From Taenia hydatigena (taxonomy: Eukaryota; Platyhelminthes; Cestoda; Cyclophyllidea; Taeniidae), in NCBI GenBank assembly GCA_036345935.2, contig JADWOT020000005.1, forward strand, positions 6,443,960 to 6,507,959: 64,000 bases of DNA, read 5' to 3'. A program made the translations under genes and the position numbers. Below are positions 1 to 17,100 of this stretch, one piece after another. The notes beneath the pieces are model-generated. The model was given only the letters and a program-made list of their open reading frames with translations, ran no database searches and was not told where the DNA came from. Position 1 is the stretch's first letter; each line of letters begins with the position of its first letter.

Positions 1-589
1 ACCGCTGTGATTTAAAAGCGACCAAAGAGGCTCAAGATAACGCTCAATCTACGCATCACATCAGTTCGACTCGAAATTATGTGAGGTGGAACCCATTTCT
101 CAACTTATACCAGCTAAGAATTAGATGCAGTAAGGACCAATGCTCCGGTCGCAACACCTTTTGAGACACACGAATGCACGACGGTGCACATCCTCACTAA
201 CGTAGAACCCGAACCGAAGCCCAAATGGTCCGCCTAATCATGCACACAAACTAAAGCAATCGCACTATTGCCCCTCATCTGCCTCTGCTACCTTGTTCCA
301 CAGCATCGAGCTGTTCTTAGACAACACATTCGAAAAGCTGTCACGTTTTTACTCTGCTTTTAATACCTATCAGATTCAATCATACTCGGGGAGAGGTGAC
401 ATTTAAGGTCCGTGATTTCTGGATTATCAATGTGCACATATAGAAAAGCTGGAGACACACGTTCACTATCATGACAGTTAGCATGCATTCAGTGGTATTC
501 AAATGATTTGTCATCCTTCATACTAAGCGTACGCACTAAAAACTCGTAGATCCATTAGCAAAAAGGGGGGAAGACTGGCAAGTGAGAGC
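1..589. other. Sequence downstream of MCM6, nothing recognised
   Basis: No coding frame, repeat or clear poly(A) signal for MCM6 was seen here. Confidence 0.5.
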
Positions 590-5602
<5,013 letters not shown>

Positions 5603-5745
5603 ACCGATTCAGTTGGCTAAAAGTACAAAACAGCAGGAATAAGCCAGTTAAGAAAGAAATTCTAATCAATCTTTCACATATTGCTTAAAGCGCGTTGTCG
5701 ATAAAACAATTGGGGCATCTAGCTACGGATTCATAATGCAATGCA

Positions 5746-5763
5746 CCAATGTTTGGCGGAAAA
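5746..5763. promoter_or_regulatory. CCAAT box plus E2F-like site upstream of MCM6
   Basis: About 150 bp upstream of the MCM6 start codon the plus strand reads CCAAT, then G, then TTTGGCGGAAAA (5752-5763). On the gene's strand this is TTTTCCGCCAAA, one base off the classical E2F site TTTCCCGCCAAA. Animal MCM genes are known E2F targets, so cell-cycle control is a reasonable inference. The transcription start itself is not visible. Confidence 0.5.
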
Positions 5764-8032
5764 TGCCCAATTTATCAAACACGCACACGACTCGATAACC
5801 GAAATCCTATCTACCCGGGACATTAGGATGATGTTGCTCTCGATTTATCCAAACACAAACAAATAAATGATGCTTTATCGTGGCATGTGATAGTTTAAGC
5901 GAGATAACGTGCAATGAACTTTAATACATTAATCCTGTTTCACGAAAGGTGGAAGTGCAAGTACAACGTGGCTCTATTCTAACTGTGCTAATTATGTTTC
6001 TTCAAGTGCTCCTTTTTGTCCAATTAAGACCTTATTGATCTCCTTTAATTTGAGGCAATAAAAATGTCGTGGAACAATCTGTCTTCTCTTAGCAGGGGTG
6101 CTACGCTAACCGAATGATTGCTCTATTACAAATAATGATTTTGAGTAAAATTAAGAGTTTAATCCCAGCATCCTCCCCGTTTTTTATAAACGCTAGGCCT
6201 TGGAAGACCGTAGGCATCTACTCCTAATTTTTTATTGTTGTCTTAATTTGATACTAGCATCTGGGGACTAAAACTGCTGTTGCCTGTGTAATGCTATGAT
6301 AAATTGTTGAACTCGGCGTTTGACCACTTGGCCACCTGTGTAGAAGTGCTTGAGGATCGTACTTCCGCTTGACGGCATGTCTTCTGAATTATGAGGACAG
6401 TCTATCGGTCTTTCCGCATGTTAGTAATAGCCGTTTTGCATTCTACCGTGGCTTGTTGCGGCTTCATGGAATCCATACATATTATTCGTATATGCAAAGA
6501 AAATCGGATTCTCCTTTTCTGCTATGCCAGCACCAGATCCATTCTGGTCGACCAGCTCCTTAATTAGTTTAATTTATTAACTTAATTTACGATTTTACCC
6601 AAGTTTCATTGCATATCGATATTTATGTTGAATTTTCCCGGATTTTATGTTTGCCACCATCTAAGTTTTGCGAAATTGGGTTTTCTTTGCAATGAAACAT
6701 ATAAAGTGGTTGAAGGTCCGTCAAAGGGACTTATCTTCAGCCGAAAGCCATCTTAATTGTCAGAAACATGGGGACCACGCCATACATAGGCCATAAAATG
6801 AGTCTCACATGCTGCCAGCAACTTCGCCCTCGAAGCATTCACTGTCTTGGCGTTGCAATCGATTACCAGCCGTGTAACAACCGGCTTAACTCCAACACAA
6901 TTAAGGTAGTCTTCCTAGAAAGTTTCACAATCATTGATATTGGTTACCTAACCTTTATCGCGAAGATCTGTAGATATAAATACCATGCTTGGTGTGCTGG
7001 CACCCCATACTTTGCCTAATCTTTGAAGACGATTACGCAGCGCATCTGAAGAGCCGTACCTGAAATTCGTCTTGTGTATTATGCTAAAGCTAGCGAGTGG
7101 GACTAAAATCTTCATTCATCTTTGCCGAAACCTTGAGCTACTAAAAAACGGATCATCCGTCAAAAACCTGCTTCGAATGCCACACTAATCAAGTGACGGC
7201 CTAGTTTTTTCAACACCTGTCATTGCTACATGCGTCAGGTCCATAGCAATCCCTGCACAGAGGAGGCTGAAAAAATTCTTCGGCAAAATAACGTTATTCA
7301 AAATATCATTTGTTCCGGTAAAGTTAATATAGATAGGACAAGAGATGGCCGTGGAGTAAGGGAAAAGGGAGGGATTATCGATAGCATAAGTAGTATCAAG
7401 CCGCTGGAGCCCCATCAAATATCTACGTGGGAGGATGGAGAGGAGATCACCAAAACTAACATTCCTCTTCCTTTCCCATAACAATAACGTCATTTAGATA
7501 CCGGTACGTGTAGACATTGATCGGCAGAACACAAGTATTGAGGCTTTATAACTGAATAGGGGAGGAAGACAAAGAATACTGACATTTTAGAGGGAACTTA
7601 TGGGAAATCTGGGTGCCAAATAGTGAGGGGAAGTAATAAGGGTCCAGCGAATCTGATTTTCAATCTATACGACGAAGGGGAGACAGAAGGGAGAAAATTG
7701 CTCTGAAGAAAGTGGGAGGTAAGATACTGTTCTTCCTCTGCTTTACCCTTGCTGAAGCGGTAAATGCGGAATGTCGATTTGAGTTCACGGTTTTTCTTAA
7801 GTCCCGACAGCCTCCTGAAACAGCAAAATAGGCGATTCTGATTGGCACGAAATGCCCAGAAGGAGTATTGTGAAGCTTTAAGAAAACCTCAGAGAGGACC
7901 CACTCTTAAACGTAACCAGATTCACTCGAATCGACGTAATGTATTCGACATTTACGCCTAGAGAAAAGGGGAAATATTGTGTTTAAGGCTCCAAAGTAAA
8001 TGCATTCCTTTTTCCAGCTGAAGGTATGATCC
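5764..8032. other. Intergenic, MCM6 to p190-like gene
   Basis: Short unconvincing frames only; no repeat of either LTR family. A RhoGAP exon was looked for on the minus strand and not found. Confidence 0.5.
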
Positions 8033-8038
8033 TTTATT
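8033..8038 (-). terminator. Poly(A) signal AATAAA for the p190-like gene
   Basis: TTTATT on the plus strand gives AATAAA on the gene's strand, about 165 bp past the TGA stop at the end of the last proposed exon. It supports a 3' end here rather than more exons towards MCM6. Confidence 0.45.
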
Positions 8039-8199
8039 TGTTGCAACCATATACAAAGCCTTTCTAACCGATGCATGCCAACATGATGCCAGCGTTAAGC
8101 CCAATTTGAATTAATAAAAAAATAGACATGTCTTCCATAATTCGACACGTATTTTTGGAATAAAAAGAACTTAAGCGGTTTGAAAGCCAAATAGCGAAC

Positions 8200-11100
8200 C
8201 TCAGCTGCTGCTATTGGCGGTATTAGTGATGGAGGAGGAGCGAGAAGACGCGGCATGTGACAGGGGTGGAGTGGTGGATTTGGCCTTGAGATGACCAAGG
8301 GCAAGCGTGACCGGCGCAGTGATGATGGTGACAGTGGAAGACTCGTGAACCGGAGTGGAGGGGAACGAGGCCCCGCCGCTGCTGCTAGTCACGGCAGCTG
8401 ATGTGGAGACATGTGTATTATTGTGCTGTTGCTGTGACTCTGAAGAGAAGGCATTTGTCCTCCCTCCAAACAGCGACAACTGTAAAAGCGAAAGACTGTA
8501 GAAAGCGCGAAATCAAATATGGACGACGCATATTTAAGGCGAAATACGGACAACATTGCGCCTATTGCGTCGTGCAGAGGTACCAGAGCTACCCATAGAG
8601 AACTTGCTGAAGGGAACGAGTGTGAGTGGAGGAGAGAGACGGGAAGGAGCCACGCTAGCCGCTGCTGCAGCCAGACACGTGGTCGATCGACTACTGGTAG
8701 GGGAGTTTGTGAAGCCACTCCGTCCAGCATCAAGGCATGCCGAGGACGTTGGTAAGTCAACTACGGAACGCCGACCACTTTGGAAACCGGACAACGGTGC
8801 TGCACTTAACTGGTGTCGCTGCCGCTGTTGAACGCGATGTTGGGAGGTAGAATAGGGGTGCTCCGTTGTATTCACCGGTAAGTGACGCGATTCCGGTGGA
8901 GGAGCTGCTATCGCATCTGTCTGGCAGTGATGGTGATCGCTACAACTGGACCTCTGCAACACAAACAACCAGATGAAGTTCATCATAGCTAGACTCATAC
9001 CAGCCATATGGTTTGCAATACTCACGAAAGACGAATATTCCTCAAGCAGTTTAGTGGAAGAAGAGGAGGCATTAGTGTTGGTGGCAGGATGCCGCCGAGA
9101 TGTGGAGAGGGATGAAAGGGATGACGATGGTGGAGGTGGGAGATTCTGTCGAGGGATACAGAGCCTGTGGGGGCAGGTGGGGAGGTGCCAATGACGAGGT
9201 CGAGAGATTAGCACTCTCTTCTCATCGGTTCCTGCCATTTCACTCCCCCTTCCGATTGAAGGGCGACTAGCCGATGCCAGCTCCATTAATTGGTGCAGAG
9301 AGGAGACCCAAAGACGGGGTAGCAGAGGTCCTCCACCAGCCGCCAGTCCTCCGCCCCCACTGCCACTCAACCCACCCGTCTCTTCGAATGGAGAGAGTGG
9401 TGTGGAGGCCTTCGGGGTTGTCTCTGTGGCGTAACCACCACCGACACCAGTGCCCGTGCGTTGAGGAGTTTCTGGACTGAAGACGAAAAAGGGAACTATG
9501 ATTAGGCAACAGCAAGTTTCGGTAATGACGTTGCTTATTATCTGTAATTTAACTCTTCATGATAGTGTTATAGGAAAGACAGTGTTAAAACAAAAGCAAT
9601 AATTGACTACTAACTGCAAAAACAAATCCCACTTCTAATAGATCATGTTAAAAGGATGTTACTAAGGCATGATTGAGTGACAGTCATCACGAGCTGTTAA
9701 GGCAAAAAACAGATTAAACCTTGATGATGAAGAGCTAGGTCGCACAGAAAGAAGAGATAGATCAGACTTGGTCAGTTTACTAAGATCCATCCAAGATGGC
9801 AGAAAATGGAGACGAAGAGATAATTTGTCCATAGGAAAAGTTGCACCAAAGGCACCATATCCTCGTCTTCGAGACTTTGATGAAAGAGTGCATAAATACG
9901 ATAGACGCATGAAAACAGTAAAAACAAAACCCAATTTTTATGAGGCCGCGAAACGTACATAACTCAGACATGTTGAAATGAACAAAAAAAAAAGTGTTCC
10001 AAGCTGTCAACAGAAAAATCGCATTAGCCCGGAAGTTTTGATTATTTAAACTCAACCCGAAAAAGCATGCAATGAATGAATGACCGAACATCCCAGGCAA
10101 TGTTATCGGGGTTGGCAATTAAGAAAGGACAATCCACCGACCCCAATCACTAGCATTACTTTATTTGTCGAAGCTGAAGTAAATTAAACTGACAGAATTA
10201 TCAAGAGGGAATGGAGAGAGGAAAGAGGAAAAATCATTTTAATTCATACCCAGGCAGTGTGGACGGCAAACCCAACCCTACAGCTCGTGTTGAGCAGGGT
10301 GTGGAGGAGGAGGGTGTGTTAGAGGCCGGTATGACAGTGGCAGCGCCTCCGCCGACCACCGCCATGCCGTTAGCAGTCGTGGAAGCGAAGGGGAGCGACG
10401 TCTCACCTCCACAGGGTGTACTGACGGAGCGACGGCGCTCGCGAGGACGTGCAAAACCGCTGGCGACCGCACGGATGCCCGAAGTGAGGAAGGAGGAGAC
10501 ACCGCCACCTGTCGCTGATGTCGTCGTGAGAGCGACACCCCCTGAATTCGTCTGGTGCTGATGGTTATGGCTGCAGTGGTGCTGATTTAGACCACCCCTA
10601 TTGACTGATCCCAAGTCAAGGCCTGCAATGGGGAAGCAAAATATTAGCACACAAGGTTAACTATTTGCTATACCTGTGAATACCTAACCGATTTGTCGAT
10701 AACATTTGAATTACAAAAGACGATTTTATAAACCTGATAACTAAATGGAACCAATATCCAGGGTTGAAAGAATTAATAATTGGCCATTTGGTGGATTCAG
10801 CGGGGGACAGACTGATGGTTTTAAAAGCTAACAAACGTAATGATGTCGTTTGTTCAATGGAAAAGTGGTCCTGTTGTCCAGCATGCATCTTTCGTCCATC
10901 TCTTATTGGTTGATTGGATGATACTTCAAAATTCAAACTTATGGTCATGGCTTGAACAACAGGATCATTTGTGTGCGAAAAATGTGGTCTCACCATGTTC
11001 GGGAGTTGTTGCCTCGCTCCCTCTTCTATAAGACCGACCTCAACAGACTTCGTCTTATTTAACTGGTTACAGCGCCAAGTTAGTTCGCATTAAATTGAAG

Positions 11101-14100
11101 TGGGCCATACTTTGGTGCAAACAATTATCAAGAGCGATTGGCTTTCGATCATACAGAACTATTGTTTGCATGCTAATAAAAAAGAATACACACTGCGAGG
11201 CATCTATTTCTCTTCTGAAGCCTGCATGTGCATTTCAATGCATGGAATTACATTCAGCATCCTTACGTGAGCAAATAGATTGACAACCACATCAAGTCTT
11301 GCGATTAGCTATGCATAGTTCCGGTTGCGCTCAATTCCAGTTTGTAATTTTACACCATGATCTAGGCCAAGAGTAAAGTCCTCCACCGGAACTGAAGTTC
11401 TCGAGCCGTCATTATGCAATGTGTTCGTCAATTAATCATACGTCCACCACCAAGCACTTCATTCTACAGGTATTTTGAGCTTCCTGCGCCGCAATAGATC
11501 GTTTCACAATGAAACTCAAGTCGTAGAATCCTGGAACATGCCTCGAACTCATATATGATTTCGTAAAAAAGCTTTCCTGAAAGTGTCGTTTATATAAACC
11601 ATGCAGTACGATAATCTTAACTCTCAAAGTAGTTGTCACCATCCTCCAGAATCTTACTCTTCTTTCCAGCGGGATGTTGCTTGATCATAGAGCAATGGGG
11701 GATGGTTGGAGCCGTCCGCCCCTGTGAGTTATCGGTAGAGTGGTGAGTATGCGGACAGGGGACGAGATGGACAGCCCCAAATTGAAGGGCGTCGTCAGTG
11801 GTATGGAAGATGTCTGAGTTCTCCCATTTTTCCTCGCCTTCCCCATCCTTCCCTTCATTTTTCCCCTGCAGCCAACACGCTTCATTCCGCTTACGTCGCG
11901 GCCAACGGCCCGTCAACGGCAATACATGGAATGGTGCGGCAGGATCGATGCCATCTGGGGGAAGGGGCGACAGGCCCTCCGAGAACTTGAGGAAGGTTGG
12001 CTCGGGGGAGGAAGCCGAGGAGGCTTTATCGCACGCGGAGGGAACCAAAGAGGGGAATGAGGAAGCGATGGGCCAAGGAGAACAGGAGGAGGCGATGGAA
12101 GAGCAGTATCCCGTCAGAGGATCGGGGGTGGAGGTCAACGCGAGCAAGTGGTGACTCAATCGATTGGAAGATCTCGCTGTAGTGACTAGACGGAAGTAAA
12201 CATTCAAGTAATATTTGTGTAGAAGCCTTAAAGTGCAACCTAAAGTAGGTCAAGTGGGAACTCAGTCAACAAATCAATGCGCGTTGCGCATTCCGTACAG
12301 CAATGATGGAACCTATCTTGATCAAAACGGCTTACCCTCAACAATTGCGCCACAATCATTGGCTCTGGAAGCAAGCGGACCTTCTAGTTTTGGTGAGAGA
12401 GTTTCGAAATTCAAGTCATTTTTTTGATGGCATAAAGATCTAAAATAAGAAACCATTTATATGTAGGATGGTAGCAAACAATTGAAGTGATCGAGCGGTG
12501 TTACATCAAATTTTTCAAGCAACCACCAGAATGTTAATGCCCAATTTTGTAAATAGACCGAATTACAGCTTATCTACACCCACTATCACCCCTGAATTCT
12601 GGTTTTTAAGTCGCAAAATTGTCAAAACGGGCAATTCCACGCCGAAATTCCAAGATTTGAAACCTATAACGAAACTCTCAAATTAGTTTTGCCTGGCTCA
12701 TTTGAAGAGAAGCAGCAGTGAATGAAAAAGGAAAGTGTGAGACAAGCACAAGTGTATCCATTAAAAATGCAAAGTTTTAGCAATTTCACAAACAATGGCG
12801 CCTGTTTATTTCTTAAAAATAATTCCATGAACCATTGACAGTGAACTAGAAAAACATCCAAGACGCTGTGCGTCTGCCTGATTAAAGCACATTTTCCCCA
12901 AAGACTCATTGAACGCTGTGCAGTGAGTAAAGTGGGTGAAATTTACCACATGAGGTCTCCAACTTCAACCGTAAAATCCTTTCTGTGTCTGCTCGAGTGA
13001 CGCACTATTGCGGTCGCTGACGTAAAATTGAAAATCATACACTTGCTAAATAGATGAAGCAAAATCTACCAACGGCTGAAGTCGTAACTAAGACAGGAAG
13101 ACCACCAATCTACGACTCCCATAGCTTACTTCGACCGTAGCCTCGAGCCTTCTGAGGAATCTTGACAAAAGAAACGAGAATGTTTCAGAGAAATGTCAGA
13201 AGGTACTGGTAGACTGCAACTGCGACCAAACCTCCTTATTGGTTTGAAGGGAGCCGGGGTGAGTATAAGTTTGGGAGGTTGGCGGTTCGAGTTTGATAGC
13301 GAGAAAGTAGACGACGTCTCTGAAGTCGCAAAAGCCCCACCACCAGAAGAATTTGAAGCCGATGTCCGACTGCATCGATGGAAGTGGTAATAGTGGTGGT
13401 GATGATGGTGATGGTGCCTGCGGAAATGATGCCGATTGTGATAGTAGTACCGATGACAACAACGGTGATAGTGGCTGTAAAGACGACCTGGCGAAGGTGC
13501 GGGATGAAAGCGGCTCTCGTGGATGGTGCTACAACTGCCCTCACCATTGTTTCGCGCCTTCGGAGAGATGGTCTTCCGCGATGGCCCACGCCCTCCCTCG
13601 CTAGAGACTAGTTTACTTGTCCAGCAAGCAGACAGAAAGTCAGACAGCGCATCTGGAGAACAAATGCAGGAAGTCATAAATAAGCCTACACCATAGGATT
13701 ATGCATTGGTCAAGCTTACGTAAATATTTTATGACAAATAGTGTTCAAGTGGTCGGTTAAATGAACTTGACTAGGTTGCTGCACTTAACCTAAATTCAAG
13801 AGGAAATAAACATTTCCAAAGCTTATGACAGGCAAGTGAAAACAGCAGTTTGAAAAATGAAAAACAACTTCTAAAAAGTTGGAACTATTTATTTGCGATC
13901 GACACAAGTATTCTACCCACGCAAATGCACTATCCTGCTGGTAACCCAATGGGGTTGTGAGTCAATTTTCGCCCAGAGAAAAACGAATGCGTATGGGAAA
14001 CCACATCCGAATAGCATTAGCTTGTTTACTTGCGGCGAGGTCACAGCCAACACTCTCTAGTGAAAAGTAATACAGGAAAGTCTCCAGCAAAATTTGAATC

Positions 14101-17100
14101 AATCTTTGCAAAACCGAACGAATCAAACCACCAGCCGTCCACCAAAAGGGCCACCCAAGCCTTCTCGAAGTCATCTCGTTGTTAACATTGGTGATTTAGC
14201 CAGTTCGTGAATTCTGAAATAATCGTCATGTTCCTTTAAAAAGCCATATTTAATCACTATTGAGTAGTGTGCGATGGTAGAAGCACACCAATGATCGAAG
14301 AAAATCTCTGGCGCATTTATGTGGAGAGAGGCGTACTGCATAACATGCTGGTGATGACAAACCAGCGAATTCTCCAGTTATTTGTCAACTTAATTATGAA
14401 TGGTCTGATAAAGCAGGTACTAAAAACACTTCTGTGTCAAGGCTAAAACGAAAATCTCCAAAGAGACACTTAAACGCGGTAAGCAGGACCGTTGTATGGG
14501 ACCCTTGGGCGTTAATTGACATCATTCGAGCAAATTACCATTCGCAACTAAATACTGACACTGATACCATGAATAGTTTATTTAGCCTACTGCGATTCAT
14601 TACTTACTTTTGCAATAAGGCTACCTCCAAACACGGTTTTCCAGTAGCTGTATTAGCGACAGCGCGAAGAGATATACAAGACGTAAATAACTCTCGTGCG
14701 GAATACGGTCACCCTATCTGCTTTTTCAATGAAGGCCTGTCAAAGTGAATCGGCTTGTTACTACATAAGGAACAGCGAACGTAGATATACATACCCTCTA
14801 GTTTGTAATAATTGCACAACCACATCAGTACCTCACAACACATGTGCATGCCCTCCATCTCGCTCCCTTTCCCTTGAAAGAGAAAGACATTAATTGAACA
14901 AAATTACAGCTGTATGACTTACTGCATACGGACACGAACTACCAGATTCAATTCAAAGTGTACATGAAAACAGCAGCAATAACTACAGTGATATTGTGCA
15001 CAGCCACGTACACAGGTGTCACTTCATTAGAGATAAAAGGATCTATTTCGCTAAGTACATGGAAGGCAGATGTAAATAATGGGAAGATGAACTTGCATAT
15101 ATCCCCTTCCACGCTTGGAATAAGTGCAGAGTTTGACGTGATTATTTGTTCAAAATGAATGTCGGACCATTTGAATTAAGAGTTAAAAAGACGAATAGCC
15201 AGATGGACTTCACCACATGAAATAAACCTGGAGTCTCAGAAGAAAATTTTTTTCAGAAGTCAATAACCTTTCTTTGATGAGACAGCTCGGAATCTTCCAA
15301 GTATGCCACGTTCTTAAATGACATATATTTTTGATGGAGAAAGCCGCAAGAAGTGATATTATCTGTAGGATAGCGAGCAATCTACCACATTATCGAGACC
15401 GGGCGATGCGGAAAAAACATTGAACATAAAAGCAGTACTTCACTATTTTAATTAATTGCTAGAGTTACCGTTAGTTCCATCAAACATACAGCCAAAAAGA
15501 AATCACAGAAAAAAACGACAGGAGCAATGAGAGCAACACAGTACTACTCAGCGCAGCCTTCAGATGGCAGCATTTCTTGCCTCTAGACAGAGTAGTTAGC
15601 TACAACCACATGTAAAAGGGAGATGAACCAAGCTGCTGTAACCTACCCAGTACAAAGTTGGGTCGGGGTTTAGTCGTGGGATGGAAAACTCTGCCAAGAA
15701 TTGGTGTTTCTTTAGCCACATCGGTTTCGACCTCGTCTCCACCAATCGAATTTTCCGTACCATCAGCCAGCAAATCATTCAAACGGGCACCAGCAATCGG
15801 TGCTTGAGGTGAAGATTTAGCCATGGAGCTGAAGAGCAGAGCCGATAGGTTCTCCCTCTCATGGCTGGTGTTCATCTTAGCACTGGTATCGTTACGACTG
15901 ACAGCCAAAACGATGAGATGAGGCATCGGTGCTAGGTGTTCGGCGAGCGCTTTGATCGCAGTCACACGCGAGAAAAGGCTACGCGGGCGTGGGGTGGTGT
16001 GGGAACAGTCGGGAGCGCCGCGATAACATTTGCAGCAGTACGTGGCTGCGGCGCCCTTCCCGCATGTGCACGGCGGACATGTACCGCGTGAAGTGAAGGA
16101 AGTGGCTTCATCGGTGGAAAGAAGGAGTATCACCCCATCGAAGACGTTTGGTGACCGTCGTGGATTTGTAGCCAGTGCTAAAAGCTGTAAATTTGAATAG
16201 TGGTGTCGTAAAAAAGTCTGTAATTGAGCGGCGGCAGTTGTACTACTGAGAAGAGTCCTAAAACTGGGACACATGGAGCAACTAAAAGGGTTTAAATATC
16301 AAAATCTAAGGCTATGTGGCTCACCATGCCACACTCCAAAAGGCAACCGAGGTAAGCTTGGTGGGTATCAAATGGATTACATTCGACATCCACTAATTCA
16401 TCCACCTCTACATCGAAACCTATCACATGCCAGGTCGCCCTCAACAATGAAGCCTAAAAATCAAGGCGCGTGCTTGGACAATGCGTCAGTGAAGTGATTT
16501 GCATTTCCTTTTTCAAAATTCTGGATAAAGGAAATGGGCAGGGGAAGGAAGCAGATTCGAATTTGTTATAAGTTGCATGCTAAGTGAAACCAAGTAAAAA
16601 ATCACAAAATCGAAGTTTTGATGTCACAGGCAATGCCACCTCGACACTAAGCATCGAGGCATACACAAACTTCACTAGCTCAAGCGCTTGCGTTTGGAGG
16701 CTCATTTCCTATTTACAATAACTTTATATAGGACGATCTTAGTGTTAAAATGGTAACACTATCAGACACGAATATCTGCGGATAAAGAAACAGATTGGAT
16801 TTTCGAAAAACTAAATTTGTCCTTAAATTTCGAGAGTAAGTGGAATCTGTAACGTTTAAAATTAAATAATTATGTCAAACCTTACTTCCTACAGTCGATA
16901 TCATGGGTATTTGTCATATAATTCAGAGAATGTACAAATCAATACTACAAGTCCATCTCACGATTCTCTTCCGTGTTTTGAACGGAATGATACGGCGAAG
17001 GCAGCTCAAAGCTTCAACAAACGAATTATTCATCCAATGAGGGTGGCTAATGAATGCGCAGGACAGCGTCACTGACCCATGGAATTCCGTCATGAAGGAT

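Noticed and set aside
11798..12182. Plus-strand Glu/Arg-rich frames
   Set aside because: Shadows of a p190-like exon whose minus frame fits the phases of both neighbours.
12215..12427. Plus-strand frame that looks protein-like
   Set aside because: The minus strand holds a 104-bp exon (12336-12439) with good splice sites that repairs the p190-like phase exactly, so the plus frame is probably its shadow.
14434..14748. 104-codon plus frame in a p190-like intron
   Set aside because: No ATG near its start, no splice context and no recognised motif.
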